From assembly GCF_018141665.1 (NCBI RefSeq), contig NZ_CP067976.1:930001-994000 (forward strand): a DNA stretch of 64,000 nucleotides, read 5' to 3'. The notes beneath the pieces were generated by a model. The model searched no databases. It worked only from the letters and a program-made list of their open reading frames with translations, and was not told the origin of the DNA. The DNA is from Wolbachia endosymbiont of Spodoptera picta (GTDB lineage: Bacteria; Pseudomonadota; Alphaproteobacteria; Rickettsiales; Anaplasmataceae). Of the stretch, positions 26,358 to 35,999 are shown in pieces. Numbering within the stretch: the stretch's first letter is position 1; each line of letters starts with the position of its first letter. The translations under genes were made by a program, and so were the position numbers.

Positions 26358-26951
26358 CTATAGTATTCTTATAGGTGCAAAATTCTTTCTATGGTGCTTC
26401 GTAATTCCATGAAGGCCAATAGCGCTGAGGTGTTCTTTTGTTCCATATCCTTTATTTTTATACCAATTATATTGAGGATGTTTATTATGCAATTCTTCCA
26501 TAAGTCGATCTCTTGTAACTTTTGCAACGATTGAAGCGGCTGCAATTGATATACTTAAACTATCACCATTCACTACAGACTTTGTTTGCCATTTCACTTC
26601 AAGTGGTTGGTTACCATCAACTAACACATAATCTAGTTCTAAATCTAAATTTACCAGCGCACGTTTCATTGAAAGCTTTGTTGCTTGCAAGATATTGTAT
26701 GAGTCTATTTCCTCTACACTTGCCATTCCTATACCAAATTTTGCAACAGACGTTATTTTTTCGTATAGAACTTGCCTACACTTAGGGGTTAGCTTTTTTG
26801 AGTCGTTTATTCCATCAATAACCGTATCTCTATCAGTAAATATTACAGCTGCAGATATCACTGGACCGGCAAGCGGACCTCTTCCAACTTCATCTACTCC
26901 TGCTATAATTCCTGATAATGTATTTTCTAATGTGAAATCTGGATATTTCAT
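26358..26951 (-). CDS. rnhB: Ribonuclease HII
   Basis: Removes ribonucleotides and RNA primers from DNA-RNA hybrids. The family signature GVDEVGRGPLAGP lies near the N terminus with its catalytic Asp-Glu pair, followed by NDSKKL, the DYVLVDG strand, and the IAAASIVAKVTRD motif. The frame is open further upstream (to 27038), but the ATG at 26951 gives the usual start and lies 5 bp after the mraY stop. Length is 197 residues. Confidence 0.93.
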   Translation of the reverse strand: MKYPDFTLENTLSGIIAGVDEVGRGPLAGPVISAAVIFTDRDTVIDGINDSKKLTPKCRQVLYEKITSVAKFGIGMASVEEIDSYNILQATKLSMKRALVNLDLELDYVLVDGNQPLEVKWQTKSVVNGDSLSISIAAASIVAKVTRDRLMEELHNKHPQYNWYKNKGYGTKEHLSAIGLHGITKHHRKNFAPIRIL

Positions 26952-26956
26952 AGTTC

Positions 26957-27949
26957 CTATAATAAGAAAGTTAAAGCAAAAATCGAACAAACGATAGAAA
27001 TTATCCAAAATTTTATAACTATTGTATTTTCTGACCACCCTTTCTTTTCAAAGTGATGATGTATTGGTGTCATAAGGAAAATTCTTCTTCCTGCTCCATA
27101 TCTAAATTTTGTATATTTAAAATATGATATCTGAATAATCACAGATAAAGTCTCTATTACAAAGATTATTCCAATAACGGCAAAAAGCATTTCTTTTTTA
27201 ATTAGAACACTAGTGAGTCCTAAAGCTGCACCGATTGATAGGCTTCCAACATCACCCATAAATATTTTTGCTGGATGTGTGTTAAACCACAAGAAACTTA
27301 AAATAGCTCCTATAAATGCAATGCAGAATAAAGTAATGTTTACATCTGCCTGAGTTATGTATGCAATTAGCCCCAAAAAAGCAAAGGAAGTAATGGCTTG
27401 AGTTGCAGCAAGGCCATCTAGGCCATCTGTAAGATTCACAGCATTAGAAGAGCCGACAATTACAAATGCAGCAAACGGAAGATATAGATAGCCAAGGTCG
27501 ATTGCTACTTCTCTAAATAGAGAAATTTTTGTAAAACCTTCAGCAGATTGTAGCTTAAGTATAAACATACAGACCAGAGTAACGACAAACTGAATAAGTA
27601 TTTTGGTTTTTGCACTTAAACCTCGGTGGTGATTTGTCTTCAATTTTAAATAGTCATCAATAAATCCAAGTAGAGCAAAAAATAGAGTTATAAATACCAG
27701 CAATGAAATTTCTGGTGTTAATTGAGTCCAAAGCAGGATTGGTAATAAAGCAGAAGTTAGTATTATTACTCCACCCATAGGTGGTATATTCTTTTTTGTT
27801 ATTAAATGACTTTCTGGTCCATATGATCTGATTGGTTGTCCATCTTTACTTATCTTTTTTAGAAGTTTTATAAAATAGGGAAAGAGAATAAACCCAAAAA
27901 TAAATGAGATAAAAAACGTCTTTGTAGCTGAGGTCACCTGCCTATTCAA
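26957..27949 (-). CDS. mraY: Phospho-N-acetylmuramoyl-pentapeptide transferase
   Basis: Inner-membrane enzyme that moves phospho-MurNAc-pentapeptide onto undecaprenyl phosphate to make lipid I. The 330-residue protein has about ten hydrophobic segments and the conserved motifs PPMGGVII, GFIDDYLK (catalytic Asp pair), NLTDGLDGLA, FMGDVGSLSIG and TPIHHHFEKKGW. It is upstream of rnhB on the same strand with 5 bp between them. MurG in this window performs the following step. Confidence 0.94.
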   Translation of the reverse strand: MNRQVTSATKTFFISFIFGFILFPYFIKLLKKISKDGQPIRSYGPESHLITKKNIPPMGGVIILTSALLPILLWTQLTPEISLLVFITLFFALLGFIDDYLKLKTNHHRGLSAKTKILIQFVVTLVCMFILKLQSAEGFTKISLFREVAIDLGYLYLPFAAFVIVGSSNAVNLTDGLDGLAATQAITSFAFLGLIAYITQADVNITLFCIAFIGAILSFLWFNTHPAKIFMGDVGSLSIGAALGLTSVLIKKEMLFAVIGIIFVIETLSVIIQISYFKYTKFRYGAGRRIFLMTPIHHHFEKKGWSENTIVIKFWIISIVCSIFALTFLL

Positions 27950-28094
27950 AATTAACTAGATATTATACCAAAAGCTTTACCTAATCTCAATTTATACCTT
28001 TTTATCAGCTCATTTTATTTGGAGTAAATTTAGTTATTGATTAGTTATAGCAAAGTTTGCATACTGACATTTAGTTAATGGTAAGAGGTGGCAT

Positions 28095-29072
28095 ATGTTA
28101 GATTATATTAAAAAGCTTTTGTGGGCTACTACAGTACCTGATAATGAGAGTAGAGTTAAAAATTCTTACACGCATATAGTAGAGAAACCTTCTTTTGGTG
28201 ATGCAGCTTCAAAGTTGAGTAAGGAAGAAAGGTCAGAAGAGCATCTTGTTCTTCTAAAAGGTAAAAGCAATAGCTCTGGTACAACTGTAACAGAAGGATC
28301 GTCTAGTATTCAGAATGCAGTATCAGGCAAGAACAAGCGTGGATATATCAAATTAGACAGTGATGAAGAATGGGATAAATTCTTTGATTTACAGAATGAT
28401 CCTTTCACTAATACTACAAACAAAGAACCTTTTTCTCCGAAGAAAGGAGAATCTCACTATCATGGTAAAGAGATTGTAGGCAAGATTGCTGACCAAATTA
28501 AGGCAGAGATATCGAAGGTATATACCATAGAGTCCATAATGATAAAAGAAGGCAAAAGGGAAGGTAATATTGTTTACCCCACCGTGAGAGTTGTGCTACA
28601 TGCCAATAAAGAAGGAGTAGATATAGCTAAACTTCTAGGCGGTAGTATATGTAAAGAGTATGGTGTAAGAACAATTACATTTTGTCATCCTAATCAAGAA
28701 AAAAAGAGAGGGGCATGTTGCTATATTAATAATGATAGTGATAATGAGGAAAGAGTTTATGAAATAATTAGTGGGTTATATGAAATGACTTTAAAGTGGT
28801 ATGTTGATGAAAGAGAATGCAAAATTAAAGTTAACATTGATGGTAAGAATGGTGTAACTCTCCTTGAAGGCGACGGTGTTACTGCAGAGCAGTTGCGTGC
28901 AAATAAAGAAGTCAAAATAGGTAAGAGACGTGAGCCAAAATCTTTATATGAAGAGTTAGTACCGCAATTGCAACAAAAGAGCTCTGAATCAGTCAAGGTT
29001 TTACAGCAGCCTTCAACAGATGTAACAAATGTGACAACAACACCAACTTCTACTTCTCAGAGATGCTCTTGA
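28095..29072 (+). CDS. Hypothetical protein, paralogue of the gene at 12112
   Basis: 325 residues, no recognised domain, no signal peptide. A ribosome site (AGAGGTG, 28085-28091) precedes the ATG. The N-terminal 110 residues are Ser/Lys/Glu rich and probably flexible; residues about 120-285 align by eye with the product of 12112-12936, including SDNEERVYEII, LKWYVDERECKI and NKEVKIG. The tail is Ser/Thr/Pro/Gln rich. Presence of two diverged copies 16 kb apart suggests a genus-specific family; secretion to the host is conceivable but unsupported. Confidence 0.7.
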   Translation: MLDYIKKLLWATTVPDNESRVKNSYTHIVEKPSFGDAASKLSKEERSEEHLVLLKGKSNSSGTTVTEGSSSIQNAVSGKNKRGYIKLDSDEEWDKFFDLQNDPFTNTTNKEPFSPKKGESHYHGKEIVGKIADQIKAEISKVYTIESIMIKEGKREGNIVYPTVRVVLHANKEGVDIAKLLGGSICKEYGVRTITFCHPNQEKKRGACCYINNDSDNEERVYEIISGLYEMTLKWYVDERECKIKVNIDGKNGVTLLEGDGVTAEQLRANKEVKIGKRREPKSLYEELVPQLQQKSSESVKVLQQPSTDVTNVTTTPTSTSQRCS

Positions 29073-29137
29073 CTAAATAAATAAGAAAAAGCAAAAATAG
29101 TATAACTTGCTTACAAATGTAAGTAACTTGTACTTCT

Positions 29138-29692
29138 ATGATGAATAACACAATATTACCAAGAAATTTCTATGAACGGCCAACTTTAACCGTAGCTGGG
29201 GAGCTGCTAGGGAAGATGCTGAAATTTTCTAATTTTAGTGGAATAATAACTGAAGTTGAAGCGTATATAGGAATGGATGACCCAGCTTGTCATGCAGCAA
29301 GAGGCTATACTAATCGAACCTCAGTAATGTTTGGTACGCCAGGGTTTTCGTACGTATATTTTATATATGGAATGTACTATTGTCTAAATATTGTAACAGA
29401 AGCAGAAGGATTCCCAGCAGCAGTGTTAATACGAGGATTAAAGCTCACTGAACCGCTTGAAGCAAATTTAGGCGGGCCAGGCATACTGTGCAAAAAATTA
29501 AACATTACAAAAGAACATAATAAACAAGACCTTACTATAAGTCATGAATTTTGTCTCTATGAATATCACCTCAAACCAGATTATGTGTGCACTCCAAGAA
29601 TCGGAATTAGTAAAGGCAAGGAGAAATTTTGGCGATTTAAAAGTTGCGTTTTAGCAGACATGCCTAAAATCACACTCAACAATAAATATTAG
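29138..29692 (+). CDS. mpg: DNA-3-methyladenine glycosylase (AAG/MPG family)
   Basis: Removes alkylated purines, starting base-excision repair. The 184-residue protein has the AAG family pattern: NFYERPTLTVAGELLGKML, the catalytic ITEVEAYIGMDDPACHA region with the acidic residue, TNRTSVMFGTPG, YVYFIYGMYYCLN, AAVLIRG and the GGPGILCKKLNI motif. The ATG used is at 29138; a second ATG directly follows (29141). A small hairpin follows the stop. Confidence 0.93.
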   Translation: MMNNTILPRNFYERPTLTVAGELLGKMLKFSNFSGIITEVEAYIGMDDPACHAARGYTNRTSVMFGTPGFSYVYFIYGMYYCLNIVTEAEGFPAAVLIRGLKLTEPLEANLGGPGILCKKLNITKEHNKQDLTISHEFCLYEYHLKPDYVCTPRIGISKGKEKFWRFKSCVLADMPKITLNNKY

Positions 29693-29713
29693 ACCTCCTG
29701 CATAAACTAGATA

Positions 29714-29732
29714 AAAAGGCAAATAGCCTTTT
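29714..29732 (+). terminator. Hairpin downstream of mpg
   Basis: AAAAGGC and GCCTTTT arms (7 bp) around AAATA, ending in a T-rich right arm, 22 bp after the mpg stop. This is a plausible intrinsic terminator. Confidence 0.55.
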
Positions 29733-29743
29733 ATGTTTACCAA

Positions 29744-30189
29744 CAATAGACTTCTTGGATAACCTAAGGATATTTTTTGATCTTCTATGGGGGAGTTGAA
29801 CATTCCCTTTTATAAAACTTTTGCATACTCCTATTTAACTTTAATAGCTCTTTATCTTCCTGAAATCTCAATGTTTTATCAATGCATCTTCTATTCAGCC
29901 GTTAGCAAGAACTTTCACTTATTCCATAGCTTTGCGCTATATGGAAATATGTACGGTATTTACACAAATATTCGAGTGCTATTAATAAATATATTTGTTT
30001 TTCCTCCTCTTGCCTTTTTCTTGGCCTCTTCCTCTATTAAAATTTCTATTATTTTTCCAATGTTTTTCTTTTTACTCCTCTTAGTCTTCGAAGCTTCTCT
30101 TCATCAAGTTTACTTACCTGCTCAAAATTTATACCTTCCCTAATATTGCTTCTACTACTTGTTTCTTAAGTTATCCAAGAAGTCTATTG
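29744..30189 (-). mobile_element. Decayed, internally deleted IS5-family element (ISWpi1-like)
   Basis: 25-bp ends at 29744-29768 and 30165-30189 are inverted repeats with one mismatch. Between them the minus strand still encodes broken pieces of an IS5-type transposase: a start like FEQVSKLDEEKLRRLRGVKR, then stops and frameshifts, then LIALEYLCKYRTYFHIAQSYGISESSC. These match the N-terminal half of the transposase carried by common Wolbachia IS5 elements as I recall it. At 446 bp it is about half of a full element. The plus-strand 118-codon frame here is the antisense shadow of this relic. Confidence 0.72.
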
Positions 30190-30281
30190 TCTGCTCAGAT
30201 ACGAGGTAGCTGCTGCCATTTGAAATATTTTATTCACCTAAAATTACATTCTACCTATTTTAAAAGTAGTTTAAAAAAACT

Positions 30282-31301
30282 TTATAGACTGCATACAAAA
30301 GACCTAACATCTTTAGCAATGCCTTCATAAATCCTTACTAAATCCTCACTTAGTATTGAAGGATTTCCACAATCAGAAGCACTACATATTTGCGGATCTA
30401 GAGGAACTCTGCTCAAGAGTTTGACTCCCAGCTCTTCAGACATTTTTTTTGCACCACCTTTTCCAAATATGTGTATTTTTGAATTATCTTGAACAAAATA
30501 GCTCATATTTTCCACAATGCCGATAATTGGCACGCTGAGCTTTGTGAACATATCATAAATTTTTTGTGCATCGACTAAAGCAAGCTCCTGTGGAGTTGAA
30601 ACTATTATTGCTCCAGTTAAACTAAAATTCTCCATCAGACTTAAATGTACATCGCCAGTGCCAGGTGGTGTATCAATGATTAAATATTCTATATCAGACC
30701 ACCTTGTTCCCATTAGCAAATTGTAAAGTGCTTTTGTGATCATAGGTCCACGCCATATTGCTGCGCGGTCCTTATCAATAAAATAGCCAATTGAAATAGT
30801 ATAGAGACCATGTTTCTCTATAGGCATTGCTTTACCACTCTGTATTTCTGGTTTCAATTTCTCAGTGCCCAACATTTTAGGAATCGAAGGACCATATATA
30901 TCTGCATCAACTAGCGCAACTTTATGTTTTGATTCTGCTAACGAAAGAGCTAGATTTAGTGCAACTGTCGACTTACCCACACCTCCCTTACCAGAAGCAA
31001 CGACAATTATATTTTTCACTCCTTCGATATGAAGTTTAGCTTTTTGTTGCCTAGCTTGTTTTTGACCAGTAGCAACTACAGTAACCTTTCCTACTCCCGG
31101 TATCGCCTTAACAGCTTGCTCACAATTTTTTCTTAATTCTTCATTTGGCTCAGTAACTTCAAGAGCAAAAGCAACATCTTTACCTTTAATAATAATTGAG
31201 GATACTACACCAACATTCTTACCACTTTTCTTCTCTATAACCTTTTTTAGGCTCTCTCTTACGGTTTCCTCATTAACCTGTGTAAATTTTTTCCAGAACA
31301 T
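30282..31301 (-). CDS. mrp: Mrp/ApbC-family iron-sulfur cluster carrier ATPase
   Basis: P-loop ATPase thought to carry and deliver Fe-S clusters. The 339-residue product has an N-terminal MIP18-like (DUF59) domain of about 90 residues, then the deviant Walker A GKGGVGKSTVALNLA, DADIYGPSIP, and IIDTPPGTGDVHLSL. The CxxC cluster motif that some family members have after NMSYF is absent here (VQDNSK), as in many alphaproteobacterial homologues. It stands alone between two decayed regions. Confidence 0.9.
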   Translation of the reverse strand: MFWKKFTQVNEETVRESLKKVIEKKSGKNVGVVSSIIIKGKDVAFALEVTEPNEELRKNCEQAVKAIPGVGKVTVVATGQKQARQQKAKLHIEGVKNIIVVASGKGGVGKSTVALNLALSLAESKHKVALVDADIYGPSIPKMLGTEKLKPEIQSGKAMPIEKHGLYTISIGYFIDKDRAAIWRGPMITKALYNLLMGTRWSDIEYLIIDTPPGTGDVHLSLMENFSLTGAIIVSTPQELALVDAQKIYDMFTKLSVPIIGIVENMSYFVQDNSKIHIFGKGGAKKMSEELGVKLLSRVPLDPQICSASDCGNPSILSEDLVRIYEGIAKDVRSFVCSL

Positions 31302-31380
31302 ATGATGAAATTTTTTCTATTGGTGTATACTAACATAGAATAATTAAACTGCACTGACTTTAAAACGAGGTTACAAGAAT

Positions 31381-32244
31381 ATGCTAAATCATCAAAATTT
31401 AACACGAAAACAAAAAGATTTGTATTTTCAGCTAAAAAGATCCATATGGAATGGAAGGAGCATCAGCGATATCTTGGAAGCAGTTTCAGGAAATGATTTA
31501 CTAAAAGTTCTTATCACTTGATATACTACACGATTTCCAACAGGTGGAGGACGCACTTTAACACTGCTTAGCCTAGCTATACATAGAGACAATAATGAAT
31601 GTGTTAATTCTATTTTAGAACAAGCTCAAAACAGTGGTATACTACAAGATATTCTTACTGCTCCAAATATTATAAATTATCAAGATGGTTTGATGTACAA
31701 CTTAACATCGCTTGGCTTTGCCATACATTACAACAAGGAAAGATATGTTGATGTTATTTTAACAAAAGCCCAGGAAAATGGTATATTACAAGATATCCTT
31801 GCTTCTAGAAATATTGTACAGTATTTAAATATTATAGCGTATACTTTAACGCCACTTAACTTTGCTATATATAAAGGCAATAACAAGTGTATCAATTCTA
31901 TTTTTATACGAGCTCAAAATAGTGATACACTGCGAAATATCCTTACTTCTAAAGATATTGTGCAGCTTACAGGAGTGACGTATGTCATTAAACCACTTGC
32001 CTTTGCTATGTATAAAGGTAATAATAAATGTGTCGATTCTATTTTAACACGAGTTCAAAATAGTGCTATGCTACAAGATACACTTACTGCAGTAAGTACT
32101 GTACTGTTTCTATATGGTTAATATACTTTGAATGCTTTTAAGCTAGCTGTAGTTGTTAATGAGAACAATGCTAGTATTAGAACTGCATTAGATAATGTAT
32201 CTATTTCTTCTAGGTATGTTAGAGAAAATAGCAAAGTTAGTTAA
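31381..32244 (+). pseudogene. Ankyrin-like repeat gene with two in-frame stop codons
   Basis: One reading frame runs from the ATG at 31381 to the stop at 32244, interrupted by TGA at 31519 and TAA at 32119. The middle part has three to four repeats of about 48-50 residues built on LNFAIYKGNNKCINSIF and AQNSDTLRNIL, which resemble long ankyrin-type units. The longest unbroken part after the first stop encodes about 199 residues without a good start. Wolbachia genomes often carry such decaying ankyrin genes. An expressed shorter form from the ATG at 31693 cannot be excluded. Confidence 0.6.
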
Positions 32245-32297
32245 TTTCTTAAGTAACTCTTTCTTGCAAGTACTACTTTTTTATGTATCTGTTCAGA

Positions 32298-32781
32298 CAA
32301 TGGCGTTAACTTAAGAGAATAAATTAGCAAGCTCTCCTAAAGGCATGATGGCGTTTAGGCTTATCTACTTTATTGCAGCTATACAATCTTCACGTTAACT
32401 TTAGTGCGTATACTTAAAAAGGGCTTGGAAATTTTTTGGTTCCAACAAGCACCTGATAAAGTTTCTGTCTCATTACACCAAATAAAACTGAAAAATTTAA
32501 ACGATACTCAGCAATTTGATCTGGGTTCCAAGGCTCTTGTGCATCACACATATGAAGTATTGCACATGACCAAGTTTGCACAAAATTCTTGTTTCTAAAT
32601 TTATCCCAGAAAAATTCTCTAATTCTCCTTCTACTTTGAGTCGTTTATAGCACTCCTCTATGTGACACCTTAACAGATAAGCTTTACTGATATCTTCTTT
32701 ATTGAAATAAAATAGAAACCAAAGGTCCTATTTTTTACAGTATTTTACTCCTTAACATCTTTCCTTAAGTTGACGCCATTG
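32298..32781 (-). mobile_element. Remnant of an IS4-type element
   Basis: Ends CAATGGCGTTAACTTAAG (32298-32315) and the reverse complement at 32764-32781 differ at one position. The minus strand between them holds fragments of the C-terminal part of an IS4-family DDE transposase: AYLLRCHIEECYKRLKVEG with ELENFSGINLE, then after a frame change DAQEPWNPDQIAEYRLNF with SVLFGVMRQKLYQVLVG. The Y-x-x-R-W/C-x-I-E signature with catalytic Glu supports IS4. Most of the transposase is missing and the rest is frameshifted. Confidence 0.7.
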
Positions 32782-33205
32782 GGCTCTATCTACGATGGAT
32801 AAAAGATAAAAATGTAGAATATCAATAGCTTATTATTCTAGCATTTATAGTAAGGACAGTCAGTAAATATCTAAATTTAAGTAAAAGAAGTTTTACTATC
32901 ATTCACTAATCTAGCTAGAATTCAAGAATTTCAATGCTTTAGCTATTTTAAGTAGAATTAAATTTACTAGTACAAACAATAAATTACTATTCTTAAATTT
33001 AATCAGATTGATTGCAAAAAATAAGATTTTCAATAAGCTGCTTGTATAGTTAGCCTTTCATAGATAGTGATGCAACAAAGCCCGCCGGAATCTAGTTCAT
33101 ATTATATATTTATCTGATAAGTTCCATATATGTGTAATTTATTTAAATTGACTTCTTATCATATAATTAAATACATTATTGAAAATTAAAGGTAAGGTTA
33201 TAGCA
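32782..33205. other. Non-coding stretch before the ankyrin gene
   Basis: About 420 bp of AT-rich DNA with no plausible frame. TATAAT occurs at about 33163 within CATATAATTAAATAC, and could be the minus-10 box of the downstream ankyrin gene, but no good minus-35 box is at the correct distance. Confidence 0.4.
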
Positions 33206-33958
33206 ATGGAAATTTCAAATTGGCACGAATTATTGAATTTAGTTAATGTTGACAAAGATTTAAGCAAAGATAACGTAATTGAAAAAATACAAAATGAGCT
33301 GAAAAGATATTCAAAGGAATATGAAGAGTGGGAAAAGTCTGGCTTTGATATAAATTATGTGTTTAAAGATGGTGAAAAAGCGACTCTTTTGCACTTGGTG
33401 GCTTCCTTTAACCTAGAAAATATAGCGAAGGCTCTCATGGAAAAAAGGGCAAATGTTAATGAAAAAGATGTAAAAGGAGATACTCCTTTACATAATACTA
33501 CTTATCTTGATAGTATAAACATAGCAAACGCTCTCATAGAACAAGGTGCAAATGTTAATGCAATAAATATATGGAGAAGGACTCCTTTACACTATGCTGC
33601 TTTATTTCGCAGTATGGCCATAATAGATGCTCTTGTAGAAAGAGGTGTCAATGTTAATGCAGTAGATATGTGGGGAGAGACTCCTTTATACTATCTTAAT
33701 TGTCCAGCAATTAAGAAAGGGTGGATTGCCGGTGGAGTAACTGCATTATTAGGTACTGCTATATCTATAGCACTTTTTACAGCCGGAGAAATTACAGCTG
33801 AGTTAATACCTATAGTTATAGTAGTAGTTGCAATTACAGCAACAGCATTAATAGTTGGCAATGCTATATATAAATTGTCAAAGCCTGACACTCAAGTTGA
33901 TAAACCAATCTCAGCAAATCGACAGCAAGAAACTGCTAGCGATAGTAGGGTTATCTAG
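33206..33958 (+). CDS. Ankyrin-repeat protein with C-terminal membrane segments
   Basis: 250 residues from the ATG at 33206 (a TTG at 33179 would add nine residues). Residues about 58-165 hold three to four ankyrin units, for example LLHLVASFNLENIAKALMEK, TPLHNTTYLDSINIANALIE and TPLHYAALFRSMAIIDALVE. They are followed by two hydrophobic helices at about 180-225 and a polar tail. Ankyrin proteins with membrane anchors are common in Wolbachia and some are thought to act on the host, but the role of this one is unknown. It ends about 100 bp from the convergent tyrS. Confidence 0.85.
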   Translation: MEISNWHELLNLVNVDKDLSKDNVIEKIQNELKRYSKEYEEWEKSGFDINYVFKDGEKATLLHLVASFNLENIAKALMEKRANVNEKDVKGDTPLHNTTYLDSINIANALIEQGANVNAINIWRRTPLHYAALFRSMAIIDALVERGVNVNAVDMWGETPLYYLNCPAIKKGWIAGGVTALLGTAISIALFTAGEITAELIPIVIVVVAITATALIVGNAIYKLSKPDTQVDKPISANRQQETASDSRVI

Positions 33959-34060
33959 CGATTCTGCCACAGTGTCAGCTGCTTCAATGATATCCATTTG
34001 TCCCTATAATTGTCTTTTCTTGGCTACCTTATTTTGCTATTCTTCTGAACAGAGACAAAT

Positions 34061-35323
34061 TTACTTTCTTACTTCACTCACTAAAATTTTAATATGGCGT
34101 TTCTTTCCTGCAGATAATTTGATAAATGGCTGACCTTCAAAGCTTTCAGAGTTTATTGTATAGTTAACATCGTTTATAGTATTATCATTAACTTTACATC
34201 CATTTCCCTGTATTAAACGCTTTGCCGCACCTTTTGAAGGTTCAAAACCGGTGTCATGAAGCAAGTCTATCAGGAGTATGCCATTTGCAACTTGTTCTCT
34301 TGTGATAGTGTAACCAGAAAGCAATGAACTATCTTCATTTTCAAAAGCAGAGATTGCAGCAGATCGTGCAAGTTCAGCTTCTTTGCAACCATGACATATT
34401 TTTGTCACTTCTGTTGCCAAGACCTTTTTTGCTTCATTTATTTCTTGATCCTTCAAGAACTCTAGTTTTTTAATTTCATCAGTTGGTAAATCAGTGAAAA
34501 GTCTCAAGAAACGACCAACATCTTGATCATCAACATTGCGAAAATATTGCCAATAGTCATAGGAATTTAGCATGCTGCCATCAAGCCATACTGCCCCACT
34601 TTCAGTTTTGCCCATCTTTTTTCCTTGTGCGTTTAATAAAAGAGGTGTGGTAAGACCAAACAGCTCAGGTAAATTTAACTTTTTGCTAAGTTCAATTCCG
34701 TTTACTATATTTCCCCATTGGTCTGACCCTCCAATCTGGAGACGACAGCCATACTTTTTATTCAACTCGACAAAATCATAGGCTTGTAACAACATGTAAT
34801 TAAACTCGAGAAAGCTTAGATTTTGCTCCCTATCTAGCCTAATTTTCACACTATCAAAGCCTAACATGCGATTTACAGAAAAATGTGTCCCTATATCACG
34901 CAAAAAGTCTATATATTTTATGTTATCTAACCAATCTGCGTTGTTTACTATGATTGCACCAGTTTTTCCATAATCGAAAGATATCATCTTCTCGAGGGTT
35001 TTCTTTATACCAAGTATATTTTGATTGATATCTTCTATCGGCAAGACGCTTCTTGCTTTGTCTTTACCAGATGGGTCACCAATTTTTGTTGTGCCACCTC
35101 CAAGTAGAACTATTGGCTTATAACCGAATTTTTGTAGGTGACGGAGCATCATGATTTGAATGAGACTGCCAATATGCAAACTTGGTGCCGTACAATCAAA
35201 CCCAATGTATGCAATTATATAATTATCTTGTGATAATAGCTGGTCTAACCTATCAATGTTTGTACATTGATATAGGTATCCTCTTTCTTGAATGAAGTTT
35301 AAAAACTCGGATTTATGTTTCAT
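34061..35323 (-). CDS. tyrS: Tyrosyl-tRNA synthetase
   Basis: Charges tRNA-Tyr. The 420-residue class I synthetase has the HIGH-type motif PSLHIGSL at about 48-54, the tyrosine site QAYDFVELNKKYGCRLQIGGSDQWGN region (residues around 178-203), the KMSKS-type motif KKMGKTESG, and a C-terminal S4 RNA-binding domain with SKGAAKRLIQGNGCKVN. Everything expected is present and the start at 35323 fits the family. Confidence 0.95.
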   Translation of the reverse strand: MKHKSEFLNFIQERGYLYQCTNIDRLDQLLSQDNYIIAYIGFDCTAPSLHIGSLIQIMMLRHLQKFGYKPIVLLGGGTTKIGDPSGKDKARSVLPIEDINQNILGIKKTLEKMISFDYGKTGAIIVNNADWLDNIKYIDFLRDIGTHFSVNRMLGFDSVKIRLDREQNLSFLEFNYMLLQAYDFVELNKKYGCRLQIGGSDQWGNIVNGIELSKKLNLPELFGLTTPLLLNAQGKKMGKTESGAVWLDGSMLNSYDYWQYFRNVDDQDVGRFLRLFTDLPTDEIKKLEFLKDQEINEAKKVLATEVTKICHGCKEAELARSAAISAFENEDSSLLSGYTITREQVANGILLIDLLHDTGFEPSKGAAKRLIQGNGCKVNDNTINDVNYTINSESFEGQPFIKLSAGKKRHIKILVSEVRK

Positions 35324-35364
35324 AATATGTTATTTTGTGTGTAAACGGTGTTGTTAACGATGGC

Positions 35365-35482
35365 GTCATTCCAGTGCTTGACACTGGAATCCAGTTTATT
35401 ATGAAATTTCATCAAAAATGTTGTATAGTGTGCTCGTTTATGATTAAGTTTTCTAGATTCCAGTGTCAAGCACTGGAATGAC
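35365..35482. repeat. Palindromic repeat with perfect 27-bp inverted arms
   Basis: 35365-35391 is the exact reverse complement of 35456-35482, and each arm is itself palindromic (CCAGTGCTTGACACTGG). The 64-bp centre contains no gene. The outer flanks (GGCGTCATT, AATGACACC) also pair partly. This is the cleanest copy in the window of the recurrent palindrome. Confidence 0.85.
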
Positions 35483-35553
35483 ACCACCAACTTCATAAGG
35501 GTTGCCTTCAAAATTACAACATTTGAGCAAGTGTATACCAGCTACCTGGATAA

Positions 35554-35871
35554 TCAATTCCATAACTCTTCTATCTTATAATATTCTCTTACTTCTGGCC
35601 TGAATAGGTGAACCATTATACCTTGAAAATTCACAATCACCCAGTTACCTTCATCCATACCTTCTACATCTATTTTATCATATTGCTTGAGATTTTTCAT
35701 CACGTGCTCAGCTAATGCTTTTACATGGCGGCTCGAATCACCGGATGCAATGATCATATATTTTGCAATGACAGTTTTATTCTGTACATCAAAAGTAACT
35801 ATATCTTGACCTTTGTTTTGATCTATTACATCTACAATTGTATTTTTTATTGATTCTGTATCACCATTCAT
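35554..35871 (-). CDS. rsfS: Ribosomal silencing factor RsfS (Iojap)
   Basis: Binds L14 on the 50S subunit and blocks subunit joining under starvation. The 105-residue product shows the family pattern: IASGDSSRHVKALAEHVMKNL, EGMDEGNWVIVNFQGIMVHLF and the terminal REYYKIEELW. The length is normal. It stands alone on the minus strand and is divergent from the kinase-like gene at 36000. Confidence 0.93.
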   Translation of the reverse strand: MNGDTESIKNTIVDVIDQNKGQDIVTFDVQNKTVIAKYMIIASGDSSRHVKALAEHVMKNLKQYDKIDVEGMDEGNWVIVNFQGIMVHLFRPEVREYYKIEELWN

Positions 35872-35999
35872 TATTCTAAATTATATAATTTATCTGTAAT
35901 GATACACTCAAAATTTCTGAATATGAACTATTTTTGATATGTTTCTAGTGTAACGTTTATAATACATATATTTGTAATATATGATAGTTTTCTGATGGT

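Noticed and set aside
29787..30143. 118-codon hydrophobic plus-strand frame
   Set aside because: It is the antisense of a decayed IS5 transposase, and its hydrophobicity follows from that.
32404..32598. 64-codon plus-strand frame
   Set aside because: Antisense of IS4-type transposase fragments.
35320..35511. 63-codon minus-strand frame before tyrS
   Set aside because: Consists of the translated palindromic repeat.
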